This document shows positions 15,017 through 25,032 of a stretch of DNA of 64,000 bases, one piece after another; the stretch's first letter is position 1, and every line of letters starts with the position of its first letter. This stretch comes from Bradyrhizobium oligotrophicum S58 (GTDB lineage Bacteria; Pseudomonadota; Alphaproteobacteria; Rhizobiales; Xanthobacteraceae): the NCBI RefSeq assembly GCF_000344805.1, contig NC_020453.1, positions 5,675,001 to 5,739,000 of the forward strand. Direction: 5' to 3'. Made by a program: the position numbers and the translations under genes. Under the pieces are notes generated by a model. The model did no database searches. It saw only the letters and a list, made by a program, of their open reading frames with translations, and was not told where the DNA came from.

Positions 15017-16156
15017 ATGCGCAGAAACCAGGTTGCCGTCGTCGGCGCGGCCGAGACCACCGAGCTCGGCATCATCCCGAGCATGTCGCAGATCCAGCTG
15101 CATGCGGATGCTGCGCTCAACGCGATCGCCGATGCCGGTCTGAAGCTGTCCGACATCGACGGCTTCGCCACTGCGGTCGAGACGCCGCAGCAGATGTGCC
15201 ATTATCTCGGCATCACTCCGACCTGGGTCGACGGCACCTCGGTCGGCGGCTGCTCCTTCATGCTCCATGTGCGGCACGCGGCGGCAGCCATCGAGGCCGG
15301 CCTGTGCAAGACCGTGCTGATCACGCATGCCGAGAGCGGCAAGTCGATGATCGGCAAGCAGCCGCGCTCGATTCCGCCTGACAGCCTGCAGGGCCAGTTC
15401 GAGGCGCCGTTCGGCGTGTTCGGGCCGCCGAGCATGTTTCCCATTCCCGTGCTGCGCTACATGAAGACCTACGGCATCACTCATGAGCAGCTCGCCATGG
15501 TGGCGGTGGTGCAGCGGGAATGGGCGGCGAAGAATCCGCGCGCGATGATGAAGGACCCGATCACGGTCGACGACGTGCTGAACTCGCGCATGATCGCCTA
15601 CCCGTTCCGCCTCTTGCAATGCTGCCTCGTCACCGATGGCGGCGGCGCGCTGATCATGACCTCGGCCGACCGCGCCAAGGATTTTCCGCAAAAGCCGGTG
15701 TACATTCTCGGCACCGGCGAGAGCGTGGAGACGCCGATGGTCAGCCAGATGGAGACGTTCGATTCGTCGCGTGCCTTCAAGGTCGCGGGTCCGCTCGCCT
15801 TCAAGGAGGCCGGCATCACGCACGCCGATGTCGACCATCTCATGATCTACGACGCATTTGCGCACCTGCCGCTGTTCGGGCTCGGCGATCTCGGCTTCAT
15901 GCCGCATGAGGAGACCGGCCCGTTCATTGCGGCCGGCCACACGCGGCCGGGCGGCAAGCTGCCGCTCAACACCAATGGCGGCGGCCTGTCCTACATGCAT
16001 TCGGGCATGTACGGCATGTATGCGCTGCAGGAGAGCGTGCGCCAGATGCGCGGCATCGCGCCGGCACAGGTGCCGAATGCGAAGATCTCGGTCTGCCACG
16101 GCGTCGGCGGCATGTTCGCAGCGTCAGGGACGATCATTTTTACGAACGAGAGGTAA
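15017..16156 (+). CDS. Thiolase-family acyl-CoA acetyltransferase (SCP2/lipid-transfer-like), DUF35 partner
   Basis: The 379-residue protein is shorter than classical thiolases and matches the SCP2-thiolase type found next to DUF35 proteins. It starts RRNQVAVVGAAETTELG; the nucleophile region is TSVGGCSFMLHVRHAA with the Cys at the expected place. The C-terminal active-site region is NTNGGGLSYMHSGMYGMYAL and ISVCHGVGGMFAASGTIIF. Such pairs perform retro-aldol or thiolytic removal of acyl-CoA side chains, as in steroid degradation. Here substrate is unknown. The partner Zn-ribbon gene ends 4 bp upstream. Confidence 0.92.
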   Translation: MRRNQVAVVGAAETTELGIIPSMSQIQLHADAALNAIADAGLKLSDIDGFATAVETPQQMCHYLGITPTWVDGTSVGGCSFMLHVRHAAAAIEAGLCKTVLITHAESGKSMIGKQPRSIPPDSLQGQFEAPFGVFGPPSMFPIPVLRYMKTYGITHEQLAMVAVVQREWAAKNPRAMMKDPITVDDVLNSRMIAYPFRLLQCCLVTDGGGALIMTSADRAKDFPQKPVYILGTGESVETPMVSQMETFDSSRAFKVAGPLAFKEAGITHADVDHLMIYDAFAHLPLFGLGDLGFMPHEETGPFIAAGHTRPGGKLPLNTNGGGLSYMHSGMYGMYALQESVRQMRGIAPAQVPNAKISVCHGVGGMFAASGTIIFTNER

Positions 16157-16240
16157 CGACGCTCGTCATCTTCGTGGCGATCTCATCTCCCTGCCCTTGC
16201 GGGCGCAGTTACCGCAACTGACGATCGTTTGGAGCGGCAG

Positions 16241-16370
16241 CGGGGCCTCCAACGTCCTTCGAGACGCCCGCCTGCGGCGGGCTCCTCAGGACGAGGGCGG
16301 ATTTGGCCGAGAGATGTCAACCCTCATGGTGAGAAGCGCCTCTTGGCGCGTCTCGAACCGTGAGGCCCCG
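16241..16370. repeat. Palindromic intergenic repeat, family D
   Basis: The outer arms GGGGCCTC and GAGGCCCC and the inner arms TTCGAGACGC and GCGTCTCGAA pair across 130 bp. The centre holds CTCCTCAGGACGAGGG and CCCTCATGGTGAG. The element lies between the thiolase and SDR genes and resembles a multicopy element I recall from Bradyrhizobium and Rhodopseudomonas. One copy seen here. Confidence 0.75.
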
Positions 16371-16447
16371 ACTGTCCGATAAACATTCGAGCCTCTCCGT
16401 CGCCGGCGGGACGAGGTAGGGTCACACATCAAGCCAAGGAACCCATC

Positions 16448-17362
16448 ATGACCAAATCGCTTCAGGACAAAGTCATCATCGTCACCGGCGCCGGCCGCGG
16501 CATCGGCCGTGAGATCGCGCTGCTGTGCGCCGCCGAAGGCGCCAAGGTCGTCGTCAATGATCCCGGCGTCGCCTCCGACGGCTCCGGCACCAGCGCTGCG
16601 CCGGCCGAGGAGGTCGTCGAGGAGATCAAGAAACGCGGCGGCACCGCGGTCGCGAATTTCGAGAGCGTGTCCGAGGCGATCCCCGCCAGCAAGATCGTGA
16701 AGGCCGCGACCGACCATTTCGGCAAGCTCGACGGCGTGGTCAACAATGCCGGCATCCTGCGCGACATGATCTTCCACAAGATGAGCATCGACGCGTTCGA
16801 GCAGGTCATCAAGGTCCATTTGATGGGCTCGTTCTACGTGGCCCACTCCGCCGCACGGCTGTTCCGCGAGCAGGAGAGCGGCGCTTTCGTGCACTTCACC
16901 TCGACCTCGGGCCTGATCGGCAATTATGGCCAAGCCAACTACGCCGCGGCCAAACTCGGCATCGTCGGGCTGTCGAAGTCGATCGCCCTCGACATGGGCC
17001 GCTTCAATGTCCGTTCCAACTGCGTCTCGCCTTTCGCCTGGAGTCGCATGATCGGCACCATTCCCGCCGAGACCGAAGCCGAGAAGGAACGTGTCGAGCG
17101 GATGAAGCGGATGGGACCGGAGAAGATCGCGCCCGTCGTCGCCTATCTGCTGAGCGATGCCTCGAAAGATGTCACGGGCCAGATCTTCGCGGTGCGCATG
17201 AACGAGATCTTCCTGATGGGCCAGTCACGGCCGCTGCGTTCGGTGCACCGCGGCGAAGGCTGGACACCGCAGACGATCGCCGAACATGCGATGCCGGCGC
17301 TCAAACCGTCGTTCTACAAGCTCGATCGCTCGGCCGATGTGTTCGGCTGGGATCCGATCTGA
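16448..17362 (+). CDS. SDR oxidoreductase resembling the hydroxyacyl-CoA dehydrogenase part of MFE-2
   Basis: The 304-residue short-chain dehydrogenase has the cofactor motif TGAGRGIGREIAL, NNAGILRD, the catalytic Ser region TSTSGLIGNYG and the intact Y-x3-K (NYAAAKLGI). The long C-terminal tail (about 245-304, ending SADVFGWDPI) and VVVNDPG after the cofactor site match the (3R)-hydroxyacyl-CoA dehydrogenase unit of multifunctional enzyme type 2. It is likely NAD-dependent and acts on an acyl-CoA. It follows the DUF35-thiolase pair on the same strand but after a palindromic repeat and probably has its own promoter. Confidence 0.9.
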   Translation: MTKSLQDKVIIVTGAGRGIGREIALLCAAEGAKVVVNDPGVASDGSGTSAAPAEEVVEEIKKRGGTAVANFESVSEAIPASKIVKAATDHFGKLDGVVNNAGILRDMIFHKMSIDAFEQVIKVHLMGSFYVAHSAARLFREQESGAFVHFTSTSGLIGNYGQANYAAAKLGIVGLSKSIALDMGRFNVRSNCVSPFAWSRMIGTIPAETEAEKERVERMKRMGPEKIAPVVAYLLSDASKDVTGQIFAVRMNEIFLMGQSRPLRSVHRGEGWTPQTIAEHAMPALKPSFYKLDRSADVFGWDPI

Positions 17363-17488
17363 GATTTGCAGCGCGAAAAATCAGCTTGCAGCGCACACCA
17401 TCTCAAGTTGTTTTTTATTTGAACAACCCGCTGAAAGCCACGATTTCGTCGTATGCTCGCCTCCCAACAAGAAACTGGGAGGACACAC

Positions 17489-18604
17489 ATGACGAATTCA
17501 CGGCAGAATACGGCGCAGGATTCGCCGGTCGGAGCTGACGGCTTCGACCGGCGCACGCTCCTCAAAGGCGTCGCAGGCTTTGCCGCCGCGGCGGCGGCCG
17601 TCTCGCCCGCGCTTGCGCGCGATTACGGTCCGCATGCGGAACCACAGCGCTATCCCGATCCCGACATCGTCGTGATCGACGAGAAGCGCTTCAAGGCCAA
17701 GGTCGGCAACACCACGATCAAGCGCCTGTTCACCGGCTGCCTGTGGGCCGAGGGGCCGGCGTGGAACACACAAGGCCAGTACCTCGTCTGGAGCGACATC
17801 CCGAACAACCGGCAGCTGCGCTATCTCGACGACGACGGCCATATCTCGCAGCAGTTCCGCAAGCCGTCGAACGAATCCAACGGCAACACCTTCGACTATG
17901 AGGGGCGGCAGATCACGGCCGAGCGCACCCGCCTGGTCCGCTTCGAGCACAATGGAACGGTGACGGTTCTCGCCGAGAAGGCCAACGACAAGCCGCTCAA
18001 CGGCCCCAACGACATGGTCGTCAACCCCAGCGACAAGTCGATTTGGTTCACCGATCCCGGCTACGGCTCGATCAACCTCTATGAAGGCCAGAACGCGCAC
18101 AACGGCTCGAACCAGCCGTTTCAGAAGGAAGCGGTGTACCGGGTGGATGCACAATCCGGCGCCGTCACCAAGGTCGCCGACGAGCCGTTCAAGCCGAACG
18201 GCATCGCCTTCAGCCAGGACTACAAGAAGCTCTATGTCTGCGACACCGGCATCACGCATTATCCGAACGCCAAGAACGTGATCTGGCAGTACGACATCAA
18301 CGGCGACAAGCTCTCCAACGGCAAGGTCTTCATCGACATGACGCTGGACGGCAAGTCGGGCTTTCCGGACGGGCTGCGGGTCGACACCGACGGCAACATC
18401 TGGGTCGGGGCCGGCTGGGTCGGCGAAGGCTATGACGGCGTCCACATCTTCGCGCCGGACGGCCAGCGCATCGGCCAGATCAAGCTTCCGGAGATCTGCG
18501 CCAATGTCTGCTTCGGCGGCAAGAAGCGCAATCGCCTGTTCATGACCGCGAGCCAGTCACTCTATGCGGTCTATGTCGAAACGCAGGGCGCGCATATCTG
18601 CTAG
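17489..18604 (+). CDS. Exported SMP-30/gluconolactonase-like beta-propeller protein
   Basis: From the ATG at 17489, with GGGAGG 6 bases upstream, the product is 371 residues. Residues about 20-45 form a twin-arginine signal (FDRRTLLKG followed by an Ala-rich segment ending ALA-RD). The mature protein is a six-bladed SMP-30/Gluconolactonase/LRE propeller with CLWAEGPAW (metal-binding Glu), LNGPNDMVV (metal Asn/Asp), WFTDPGYG, FKPNGIAFS and FPDGLRVD. It probably hydrolyses a lactone in the periplasm. Tat export fits a metal cofactor loaded before export. No operon partner is apparent. Confidence 0.92.
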   Translation: MTNSRQNTAQDSPVGADGFDRRTLLKGVAGFAAAAAAVSPALARDYGPHAEPQRYPDPDIVVIDEKRFKAKVGNTTIKRLFTGCLWAEGPAWNTQGQYLVWSDIPNNRQLRYLDDDGHISQQFRKPSNESNGNTFDYEGRQITAERTRLVRFEHNGTVTVLAEKANDKPLNGPNDMVVNPSDKSIWFTDPGYGSINLYEGQNAHNGSNQPFQKEAVYRVDAQSGAVTKVADEPFKPNGIAFSQDYKKLYVCDTGITHYPNAKNVIWQYDINGDKLSNGKVFIDMTLDGKSGFPDGLRVDTDGNIWVGAGWVGEGYDGVHIFAPDGQRIGQIKLPEICANVCFGGKKRNRLFMTASQSLYAVYVETQGAHIC

Positions 18605-18628
18605 TTTGAACCGGCACTCTCACCACGA

Positions 18629-18746
18629 GTCGTCCCCGCGAACGCGGGGACCCATAACCACCGGCCGTCGTTGTCGCAGAAGGTCTCAGACGCTCTGCCC
18701 TATCGAGAAGCCACGGCGTATGGGTCCCCGCGTTCGCGGGGACGAC
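18629..18746. repeat. Palindromic intergenic repeat with perfect 28-bp arms, family B (copy 1)
   Basis: The arms at 18629-18656 and 18719-18746 are exact reverse complements over all 28 bases. Each arm contains its own small palindrome CCCCGCGAACGCGGGG, and a 62-bp spacer lies between. It sits 25 bp after the SMP-30 gene stop and may also end transcription. A shorter relative with GTCGTCCCGG ends is at 19373-19523. Confidence 0.85.
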
Positions 18747-18888
18747 ACCATTGGTCAGGCACGGTCCCGCCAAGAACTCGGCTGTCGTCGCGGCCTTGAG
18801 CCGGAACGACGATGGTGGTGACGCCGCGGGAATGGCCATCGTCCGATAAAAAGAAAACTATTGCGCTTTTTCGGAAATCATGATTACC

Positions 18889-19345
18889 TCTCGCCATCCC
18901 GCCTCATGCAAGGGGCGTAGCGCGCGATCGTCACGACACGCGAGGCGGGGATGCGATGGCCGCGATGGAGTCGCAGCGTGTCCGAAGGGATGCGCGGACG
19001 AACGGCCTTGTTGCGGACGTGAAATCGCGTGGTCCTGGCGCCCCGATGCAGGCGTCAAGTCCGTGGTGATGCCCAGTGCATCGCACGGGCGACGGTGTCT
19101 ACGAGCCGGCACACCGGGGAGATCGCGTATAAGCGTGAAGACATCGCGCGGGGAATGCCGGTGATCGGCTGAACCTGTGGTGACTGCCGCCTGCTTTCTT
19201 TTCTGCAGGCGGGCCATGGGTGAGGCCTTCACCCGGCATTCCCCGCGCCCTTGCACTCTCGTGAGGGACGAACTGATCGCAAAGCTCGGGCATGATGTGC
19301 CGCGAGACCGTCAGTGCATGCGCCTTGCTGCCTGACCTGCTGTTC
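18889..19345. repeat. Long non-coding dispersed-repeat-like element with nested inverted repeats
   Basis: The 945-bp gap 18605-19549 contains no credible gene. This central part carries an exact 16-bp inverted pair (19146-19161 and 19233-19248) enclosing a second hairpin (CCGCCTGC 19187-19194 and GCAGGCGG 19205-19212). A short plus-strand frame reads AWSWRPDAGVK, a peptide I recall from many spurious ORFs in Bradyrhizobiaceae genomes, which points to a multicopy element. The boundaries are approximate. Function unknown; no transposase. Confidence 0.6.
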
Positions 19346-19372
19346 GAGATATGAAGCAGTCTCTTTCCACGC

Positions 19373-19523
19373 GTCGTCCCGGACAAGCCCGACGACGCGC
19401 AGCGTTGGCGGGCGCCGATCCGGGATCCATACTCCGCGGCGGTCGTGATGAGCAAAAAGCCAATGACCAGCGCGCCTCAAACCGCTCCCTGGGGGTATGG
19501 ATCCGGGCGTTCGCCGGGACGAC
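19373..19523. repeat. Palindromic intergenic repeat, family B (copy 2)
   Basis: Ends GTCGTCCCGG (19373-19382) and CCGGGACGAC (19514-19523) pair exactly, and the inner GATCCGGGATCCATAC pairs with GTATGGATCC. It lies 27 bp downstream of the ppc stop codon and could help end that transcript. Confidence 0.75.
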
Positions 19524-19549
19524 AGGGAGTTTGTGGCCGCGGTCCGAGA

Positions 19550-22336
19550 CTACCCCGTATTCCTCAGCCCCGCCGAGATGCCGTTGATCGTCAGCTGAAT
19601 CCCGCGCAAAACCTGCTCGTCCGGGTTCTGCGCGCGATGCTCCTTCAGAAGCTCGACCTGCACATGGTTGAGCGGATCGAGATAGGGAAAGCGGTTGCGC
19701 ACCGAGCGCTCCAGCAGCGGGTTGCCCTGCAGCAATCGCTCCTGGCCCATGATGTCGAGCAGCGTCTCGATCACCAGATTCCATTCGCGGCGGATACGGC
19801 CGAAAATCTTTTCCCGCAACGCTTCATCCGGCACCAGCTCGGCATAGCGCGAGGCGATGGCGATCGAGCTCTTGGCCAGCACCATGTCCATGTTCGACAG
19901 CAGCATGCGGAAGAACGGCCATTCGCGATACAGCTCGCGCAGGAACGGCATGCCCTGCTCCGGATTTTCCGCGATCCAACTTTCCACCGCGCTGCCGAAG
20001 CCGTACCAGCCCGGCAGCATCAGCCGGCACTGCGCCCAGGAGAACACCCAGGGAATGGCGCGCAGATCCTCGATCGCACGGGTCTTCTTGCGCGACGCCG
20101 GACGGCTGCCGATGTTGAGCGTGGCGATCTCGTTGATGACGGTGGAGGACCAGAAATACTCGACGAAGCCATCGGTCTCGTAGACCAGGCCGCGATAGGC
20201 CTTGAAAGCGAGCTCGGAGAGCCGGTCCATCGCGGTGAGGTATTCGCGCTTCGGCGCCGGCTGGCGCGGATGCAGCAGGCTCGCTTCCAAGGTCGCCGCA
20301 GCAAGAATATCCAGGTTGTTGCGCCCGACCTCCGCGTTGGAATATTTGCTGGAGATGATCTCGCCCTGCTCGGTGATGCGGATCTGGCCGTTCACGGCGC
20401 CGCCGGGCTGGGCGATGATGGCGTCGTAGCTCGGGCCGCCGCCGCGGCCGACCGAGCCGCCGCGGCCGTGGAACAGACGCAGCCGCACGCCATGGCGCTC
20501 GAAGATGTCGACCAGCCCGATCTCGGCCTTGTAGAGCTCCCAGCCCGAGGTGACGAAGCCACCGTCCTTGTTGCTGTCGGAGTAGCCGAGCATGACCTCC
20601 TGCACGGCACCGCGGCTGTCGACCAGGCGGCGATAATCGTGCAGCGCCAGCATCCGGTCCATGATGCCGCTGGAGGCCTGCAGATCCTCGATGGTCTCGA
20701 ACAGCGGCACGATGTTGACGCCGCAGCGGCCGGAGGGATCGATCAGTCCGACCTCCTTCAGGAGCAGCGCGACCTCGAGCATGTCGGACATGCCCTTGCA
20801 CATCGAGATGATGCATTGGGAAATCACGTCGGCGCCGAAGGTGGCGTGCGCGTCGGCGGCGGCGCGGAACAGCGCGAGCTCACCGACCGTCTCGTCGCTG
20901 TACTTGATGAATTGCGACACCAGCGGCCGCGTGTTGCGCAGCTCGCTGACGAGCAGGCCGACCCGCGCATCCTCGCTGAGCGCGAGATAGGACATTCCGG
21001 GCATCGCCGTATCGATCAGCTCGGCGACCGTGCGCTCGTGCACGGCCGAGTTCTGCCGGATGTCGAGCCGCGCCAGGTGAAAGCCGAAACAATCAATGGC
21101 GCGCCGCAGCAGCCGCAGCCGCCCGCGCGCGATCACCTCGGCATTGTTGGCGATCAGCGAGCGATGCAGCACGTCGAGATCGTCCTGGAACTCCTTGACG
21201 CTGTCATAGGGCGCGACCGCCCCCACCGGCAGGCGGCTGATCTGGATGCCGAGCTTCTTCGCAGTCGCCGCCAGCCGGGCATAGATGCCGGACACGGCCA
21301 GACGATACGGCTCCCCGATACGATGCGGCGAAGTGTCGGGCGAGCGTTCGGCCAGCGCGCGCAGTTCTTCCGACACGTCGGCGAGATGGGCCGCCATGGA
21401 CAATTCGCCGCCGAGCAGATGCAGCTCTTCGAGGTAGTAATGCAGCGCGAGGCTGGATTGCAGCTTGAGCGTTCCACGCATCACCTCGGCGGTGACGAAC
21501 GGATTGCCGTCGCGGTCGCCGCCGATCCAGCTGCCCATGCGCAGGAAGGAGGCGAGGTCACCCGCAACCTCGGCGCCGTCGTTCAGGCGGTCCTCCAGCG
21601 CGCACAGCAGCCGAGGCACCTCGCGCAGGAACGTGTAGTCGTAGAACGACAGGCCGTTGGTGACCTCGTCGAGCACGGTCAGCTTGGTCCGGCGCAGCAG
21701 GTTGGTCTGCCACAGGGTCAGCACGGCGCGGCGCAGCGCCTCGTCATTGGCCTCGCGCTCGTCCGGCGTGAGCTGCATCCGCTCGCGGCGGTCGAGCAGC
21801 ATCGCGACCTCCATCTCGCGGTCCATCGTGCTCTTGCGCCGCACCTCGGTCGGATGCGCGGTGAGGACGGGACTGACCAGCGCGGTGGAGAAGAACTTGC
21901 GCAGGTCGGCCGCCTCGAATCCCGCCGACTTGGCGTGGGCCAGCGTCGAGGCCAGCATGCCGGCGCCGCCATTGGCGTCGCTCTTGGCGCGCATGCGGCG
22001 GATGTTGTTCTGGTCCTCGGCGATGTTGGCGAGGTGCGAAAAATAGCTGAAGGCGCGGACGATGCGGACTGTCTCCGCGGTCGTCATGCCGTCGAGGATG
22101 TGCTCCAGCTCATGCCGCGCCTGGCGATCTTCGTCGCGATGGAAACGCACCGAGGTCTGGCGGATGCGCTCGACGAGGTCGAACACATCGGCGCCCTCCT
22201 GGTCGCGGACGGTGTCGCCGAGGATTCGGCCGAGCAGCCGGATGTCATCCCGGAGCCTCGCATCCTCCTCCATCGCCTGCGCTTCAGCAGCGCGATTGGG
22301 TCGTGTATCCTCGGATGGCATGATTTGCGGCGACAT
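19550..22336 (-). CDS. ppc: Phosphoenolpyruvate carboxylase
   Basis: The 928-residue enzyme is full length. Catalytic His lies in [13 protein letters not shown] (about residue 157), bicarbonate and PEP residues in [13 protein letters not shown], the Lys/Arg loop in [12 protein letters not shown] and [14 protein letters not shown], and the C-terminus RLTING-like [15 protein letters not shown] ends in the conserved NTG. It makes oxaloacetate from PEP and bicarbonate to refill the TCA cycle. GGAGAG lies 7 bases before the ATG. It is monocistronic by appearance, with a repeat after the stop. On the opposite strand there is a very long open frame caused by codon bias only. Confidence 0.97.
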   Translation of the reverse strand: MSPQIMPSEDTRPNRAAEAQAMEEDARLRDDIRLLGRILGDTVRDQEGADVFDLVERIRQTSVRFHRDEDRQARHELEHILDGMTTAETVRIVRAFSYFSHLANIAEDQNNIRRMRAKSDANGGAGMLASTLAHAKSAGFEAADLRKFFSTALVSPVLTAHPTEVRRKSTMDREMEVAMLLDRRERMQLTPDEREANDEALRRAVLTLWQTNLLRRTKLTVLDEVTNGLSFYDYTFLREVPRLLCALEDRLNDGAEVAGDLASFLRMGSWIGGDRDGNPFVTAEVMRGTLKLQSSLALHYYLEELHLLGGELSMAAHLADVSEELRALAERSPDTSPHRIGEPYRLAVSGIYARLAATAKKLGIQISRLPVGAVAPYDSVKEFQDDLDVLHRSLIANNAEVIARGRLRLLRRAIDCFGFHLARLDIRQNSAVHERTVAELIDTAMPGMSYLALSEDARVGLLVSELRNTRPLVSQFIKYSDETVGELALFRAAADAHATFGADVISQCIISMCKGMSDMLEVALLLKEVGLIDPSGRCGVNIVPLFETIEDLQASSGIMDRMLALHDYRRLVDSRGAVQEVMLGYSDSNKDGGFVTSGWELYKAEIGLVDIFERHGVRLRLFHGRGGSVGRGGGPSYDAIIAQPGGAVNGQIRITEQGEIISSKYSNAEVGRNNLDILAAATLEASLLHPRQPAPKREYLTAMDRLSELAFKAYRGLVYETDGFVEYFWSSTVINEIATLNIGSRPASRKKTRAIEDLRAIPWVFSWAQCRLMLPGWYGFGSAVESWIAENPEQGMPFLRELYREWPFFRMLLSNMDMVLAKSSIAIASRYAELVPDEALREKIFGRIRREWNLVIETLLDIMGQERLLQGNPLLERSVRNRFPYLDPLNHVQVELLKEHRAQNPDEQVLRGIQLTINGISAGLRNTG

Positions 22337-22474
22337 GGATGCGCTCTCCAGCAGCTGCCTATTTACGGGTCAGTCTGCCGTATCTGTACCGCAGCGCAAG
22401 ATCAAGAAAGAGGCGTCGCTTGCCTCATTCGATGCGGTCCCCGGCTCTTTTGGTCGCCGAGCGGCACCGCTCGA

Positions 22475-24019
22475 TCAAATCTTCCGGCCGGCATTCTCCC
22501 AATAGGGATCGCGCAACCGCCGCTTGAAGATCTTGCCGGAATCCTCGCGCGGCAATTTGTCGTGGATTTCGATGTGCTTGGGCACCTTGTAATCGGCCAG
22601 CGACGCCCTCAGCCGGATCTTGATCTCGCTGGTGTCGAGCATGACACCGGACTGCGGCTCGACCACCGCCATCAGGGCTTCGCCGAACTCGGCATTGGGA
22701 ATGCCGAACACGGCGCAATCGTGGACGCCGGGCACGGCGTGCAGCACGGCCTCGATCTCGGCCGGATAGATGTTGACGCCGCCCGAAATCACCATGTCGC
22801 GCTTGCGGTCGCACAGAAAGACGTAGCCATCGGGATCGATGTAGCCGACGTCGCCCGAGGTGATGAAGCCGTCGCGGTCGATCTCGGCCCGCTTCTCCGG
22901 CTTGTTGTGATAGGTGAAATCCGGATTGGCGGCGATGCGCGAATAGATCTCGCCGATCTCACCCTGCGGCAGGATGCGGCCGTCCTCGCCGAGAAAGCGC
23001 AGCTCGGCCCCCGGCGAGACCTTGCCGACGGTGCCGGGCTTGTTCAGCGCATCCTCGGAGGTCGCGAAGGTCACGGCGCCCGATTCGGTCGAACCGTAGA
23101 ACTCGTAGATCACGGGCCCCCACCATTCGATCATCGCGCGCTTGACGTCGGCCGGACACGGCGCGGCGGCATGGATGACGTGGCGCAGCGACGAGACGTC
23201 GTAGCGGCGGCGGACCTCGTCCGGCAGCTTCATCAACCGGATGAACATCGTCGGCACCATGAAGATGGTATCGATCCGCTCGGCCTGGATGATGCGGAGA
23301 AACTCCTCCGGCTCGAAGCGCGGCATGAGCACCAGCGCGCCGCCGAGGCGGCCTGCGCGCAGGCCGAAGGCATTCGGCGCCGAATGGTACAGCGGCCCCG
23401 GCAGCAGCGCGCGCGCCCCCGGCTTCAGGCCATAGATCAGCGCCCGCATGCGCTCGGCCGATGTCGCTTGCTCGATCGTCGGCGCGGCGCGGCGGACACC
23501 CTTGGGATGACCGGTCGTCCCCGACGTGTAGATCATGTTCTGCGGTTGCGGCACCTGCGGCCCGGTGTAGGGGCTCTGCCGAGCAAGCCAGCCGTCCAAC
23601 GCGATGGCAAAGTCGGGCGTTGCGAGCAGCTCGGCGTCGATCCTGTAGTTGGACAAGATCTCCGGCGGCGTCGGGACGCTGATCACGGTAACACCAGATG
23701 GGATGAGTCCACGAAGCTGGTGCAACAGATCGGCGTGGCCGATCAGCACACGCGTCGCAGAATCCTTGAGGATGTAGTCGATCTCCTCCGGCTTGAAGTG
23801 CCAATTGACCGGCACGCCATAGGCGCCGAGCCGCATCGCGCCATAGGCCGCCTCGATGAAGGCGATGTCGTTGCGCATCAGCATGCAGACGCAATCGCCC
23901 TGGCGCACGCCGAGTTGCGCGAGGCCACTGGCGATCCGCGCGGCATGATCGGCGATGTCGGCATGAGTGCGGCGGCGATCGCCGGAGATGATGCCGCAGA
24001 ACAGGGAGGACGTTTCCAT
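22475..24019 (-). CDS. Acyl-CoA synthetase (AMP-forming)
   Basis: This 514-residue ANL-superfamily ligase has the P-loop MIYTSGTTGHPKGVRR, YEFYGSTESGAVTF (acyl pocket and ATP), the hinge-region DGFITSGDVGYIDPDGYVFLCDRKRDMVISGGVNIYP and the catalytic Lys in LPREDSGKIFKRRLRDPYW. It activates a carboxylic acid to its CoA thioester. The sequence after the P-loop has RRAAPT rather than the usual SHRN, as in medium-chain or aromatic ligases. It lies downstream of a crotonase gene on the same strand, separated by a family A repeat. Substrate not known. Confidence 0.92.
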   Translation of the reverse strand: METSSLFCGIISGDRRRTHADIADHAARIASGLAQLGVRQGDCVCMLMRNDIAFIEAAYGAMRLGAYGVPVNWHFKPEEIDYILKDSATRVLIGHADLLHQLRGLIPSGVTVISVPTPPEILSNYRIDAELLATPDFAIALDGWLARQSPYTGPQVPQPQNMIYTSGTTGHPKGVRRAAPTIEQATSAERMRALIYGLKPGARALLPGPLYHSAPNAFGLRAGRLGGALVLMPRFEPEEFLRIIQAERIDTIFMVPTMFIRLMKLPDEVRRRYDVSSLRHVIHAAAPCPADVKRAMIEWWGPVIYEFYGSTESGAVTFATSEDALNKPGTVGKVSPGAELRFLGEDGRILPQGEIGEIYSRIAANPDFTYHNKPEKRAEIDRDGFITSGDVGYIDPDGYVFLCDRKRDMVISGGVNIYPAEIEAVLHAVPGVHDCAVFGIPNAEFGEALMAVVEPQSGVMLDTSEIKIRLRASLADYKVPKHIEIHDKLPREDSGKIFKRRLRDPYWENAGRKI

Positions 24020-24061
24020 TCTTATTGCCTTGTCCGATCTGGCGTCGGTTCGAGTGTCGTT

Positions 24062-24162
24062 GTCATTCCGGGGCGATGCGGAGCATCGAACTCAGGTGCG
24101 CACTTGCGCACCAGAGAATCTCGAGATTCCGGGTCTGCTCCTTCGGAGCATCCCGGAATGAC
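24062..24162. repeat. Palindromic intergenic repeat, family A (copy 2)
   Basis: Ends GTCATTCCGGG (24062-24072) and CCCGGAATGAC (24152-24162) match copy 1. The internal stems differ (GATGCGGAGCATC; GTGCGCACTTGCGCAC), as expected of a family with variable centres. It sits between the crotonase stop and the acyl-CoA synthetase start and may separate their expression. Confidence 0.85.
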
Positions 24163-24166
24163 GGCG

Positions 24167-24976
24167 CTAATCAGCAAACTTCGGCGCGCGCTTCTCGATG
24201 TTGGCGCGCACCGATTCGAGCTGGTTGGGGCTGCCGATCAGCTTCTGCTGCTCGACCGATTCGGCAAGCAGCGCCGGGCCGGGATCGACGGAGAGATTGT
24301 TCAGCATCCGCTTGGCGGCGCGGATCGCATCCGGGTTCTTACCCGCGATCTCACGCGCCGTCTCCAGCGCGGCCGCGCGCGGATCGGCGCAGATGCGCGT
24401 GACAAGGCCGTAGGCCTGCCCCTCCTCCGGCGAGAACACGCGACCGGTGTAAGTCAGCTCACGCAAGATGTCGTCACGCATAAGGCTGGCCAGGATCGGC
24501 GTGCCCGCCATGTCCGGCACGAGGCCCCATTTGATCTCCATGATCGACATCTTGGTATCCGGCGCGACGTAGCGCATGTCGGCGCCGAGCGCGAGCTGGA
24601 AACCGCCGCCATAGGCCACGCCATGCACCGCAGCAATCACCGGCACAGGCAGCTGGCGCCAGCCCCACACCGCCTGCTGCGCGAAATTGGCCTGGCCGTG
24701 GGTGCGAATGGTGAGGTCGCGCTTCTCACCTCCCGCGATGCCGTTGCCCCCCGTTTCCTTCATCGCCGCGAAGCGGCCCATGTCGAGCCCGGCGCAGAAG
24801 GCGCGGCCCTCTCCGGACAGCACCACCGCCCGCAGGCCCTTCTCCTTCGAGAGCCGTTCGGTGGCCCCGACCAGCGCCTCGAACATGCCGATGTCGAGCG
24901 CATTCATCTTGTCGGCGCGGACCAGACGGACGTCAGCGACGCCGCCGGTAATCTCGATCGCGACCCGGTTTTCCAT
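24167..24976 (-). CDS. Crotonase-family enoyl-CoA hydratase/isomerase
   Basis: The 269-residue protein has the crotonase oxyanion-hole motifs SGEGRAFCAGLDMGRF and AAVHGVAYGGGFQLALGADMRYV. At the second catalytic region it reads MEIKWGLVPDMAGTPIL: a Glu equivalent is absent and Asp occurs in PDMAG, a pattern seen in dienoyl-CoA isomerases and some other crotonases rather than ECH1-type hydratases. It probably acts in beta-oxidation of an unusual acyl-CoA. It is divergent from a DECR-like SDR with a candidate operator between them, suggesting joint control. Confidence 0.9.
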   Translation of the reverse strand: MENRVAIEITGGVADVRLVRADKMNALDIGMFEALVGATERLSKEKGLRAVVLSGEGRAFCAGLDMGRFAAMKETGGNGIAGGEKRDLTIRTHGQANFAQQAVWGWRQLPVPVIAAVHGVAYGGGFQLALGADMRYVAPDTKMSIMEIKWGLVPDMAGTPILASLMRDDILRELTYTGRVFSPEEGQAYGLVTRICADPRAAALETAREIAGKNPDAIRAAKRMLNNLSVDPGPALLAESVEQQKLIGSPNQLESVRANIEKRAPKFAD

Positions 24977-25032
24977 GATGCGGTTGTCCTCTCGGATGTC
25001 TTTGTGACTTTACAGAAGGCTGTTCGAGCGAT

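Noticed and set aside
14392..15171. Minus-strand frame over the DUF35 gene
   Set aside because: It is antisense to DUF35 and thiolase genes with coupled starts and clear Zn-ribbon motifs.
18564..19164. Several short ORFs in the gap after the SMP-30 gene
   Set aside because: They lie in palindromic or dispersed repeats, lack ribosome sites, and resemble spurious repeat-derived ORFs.
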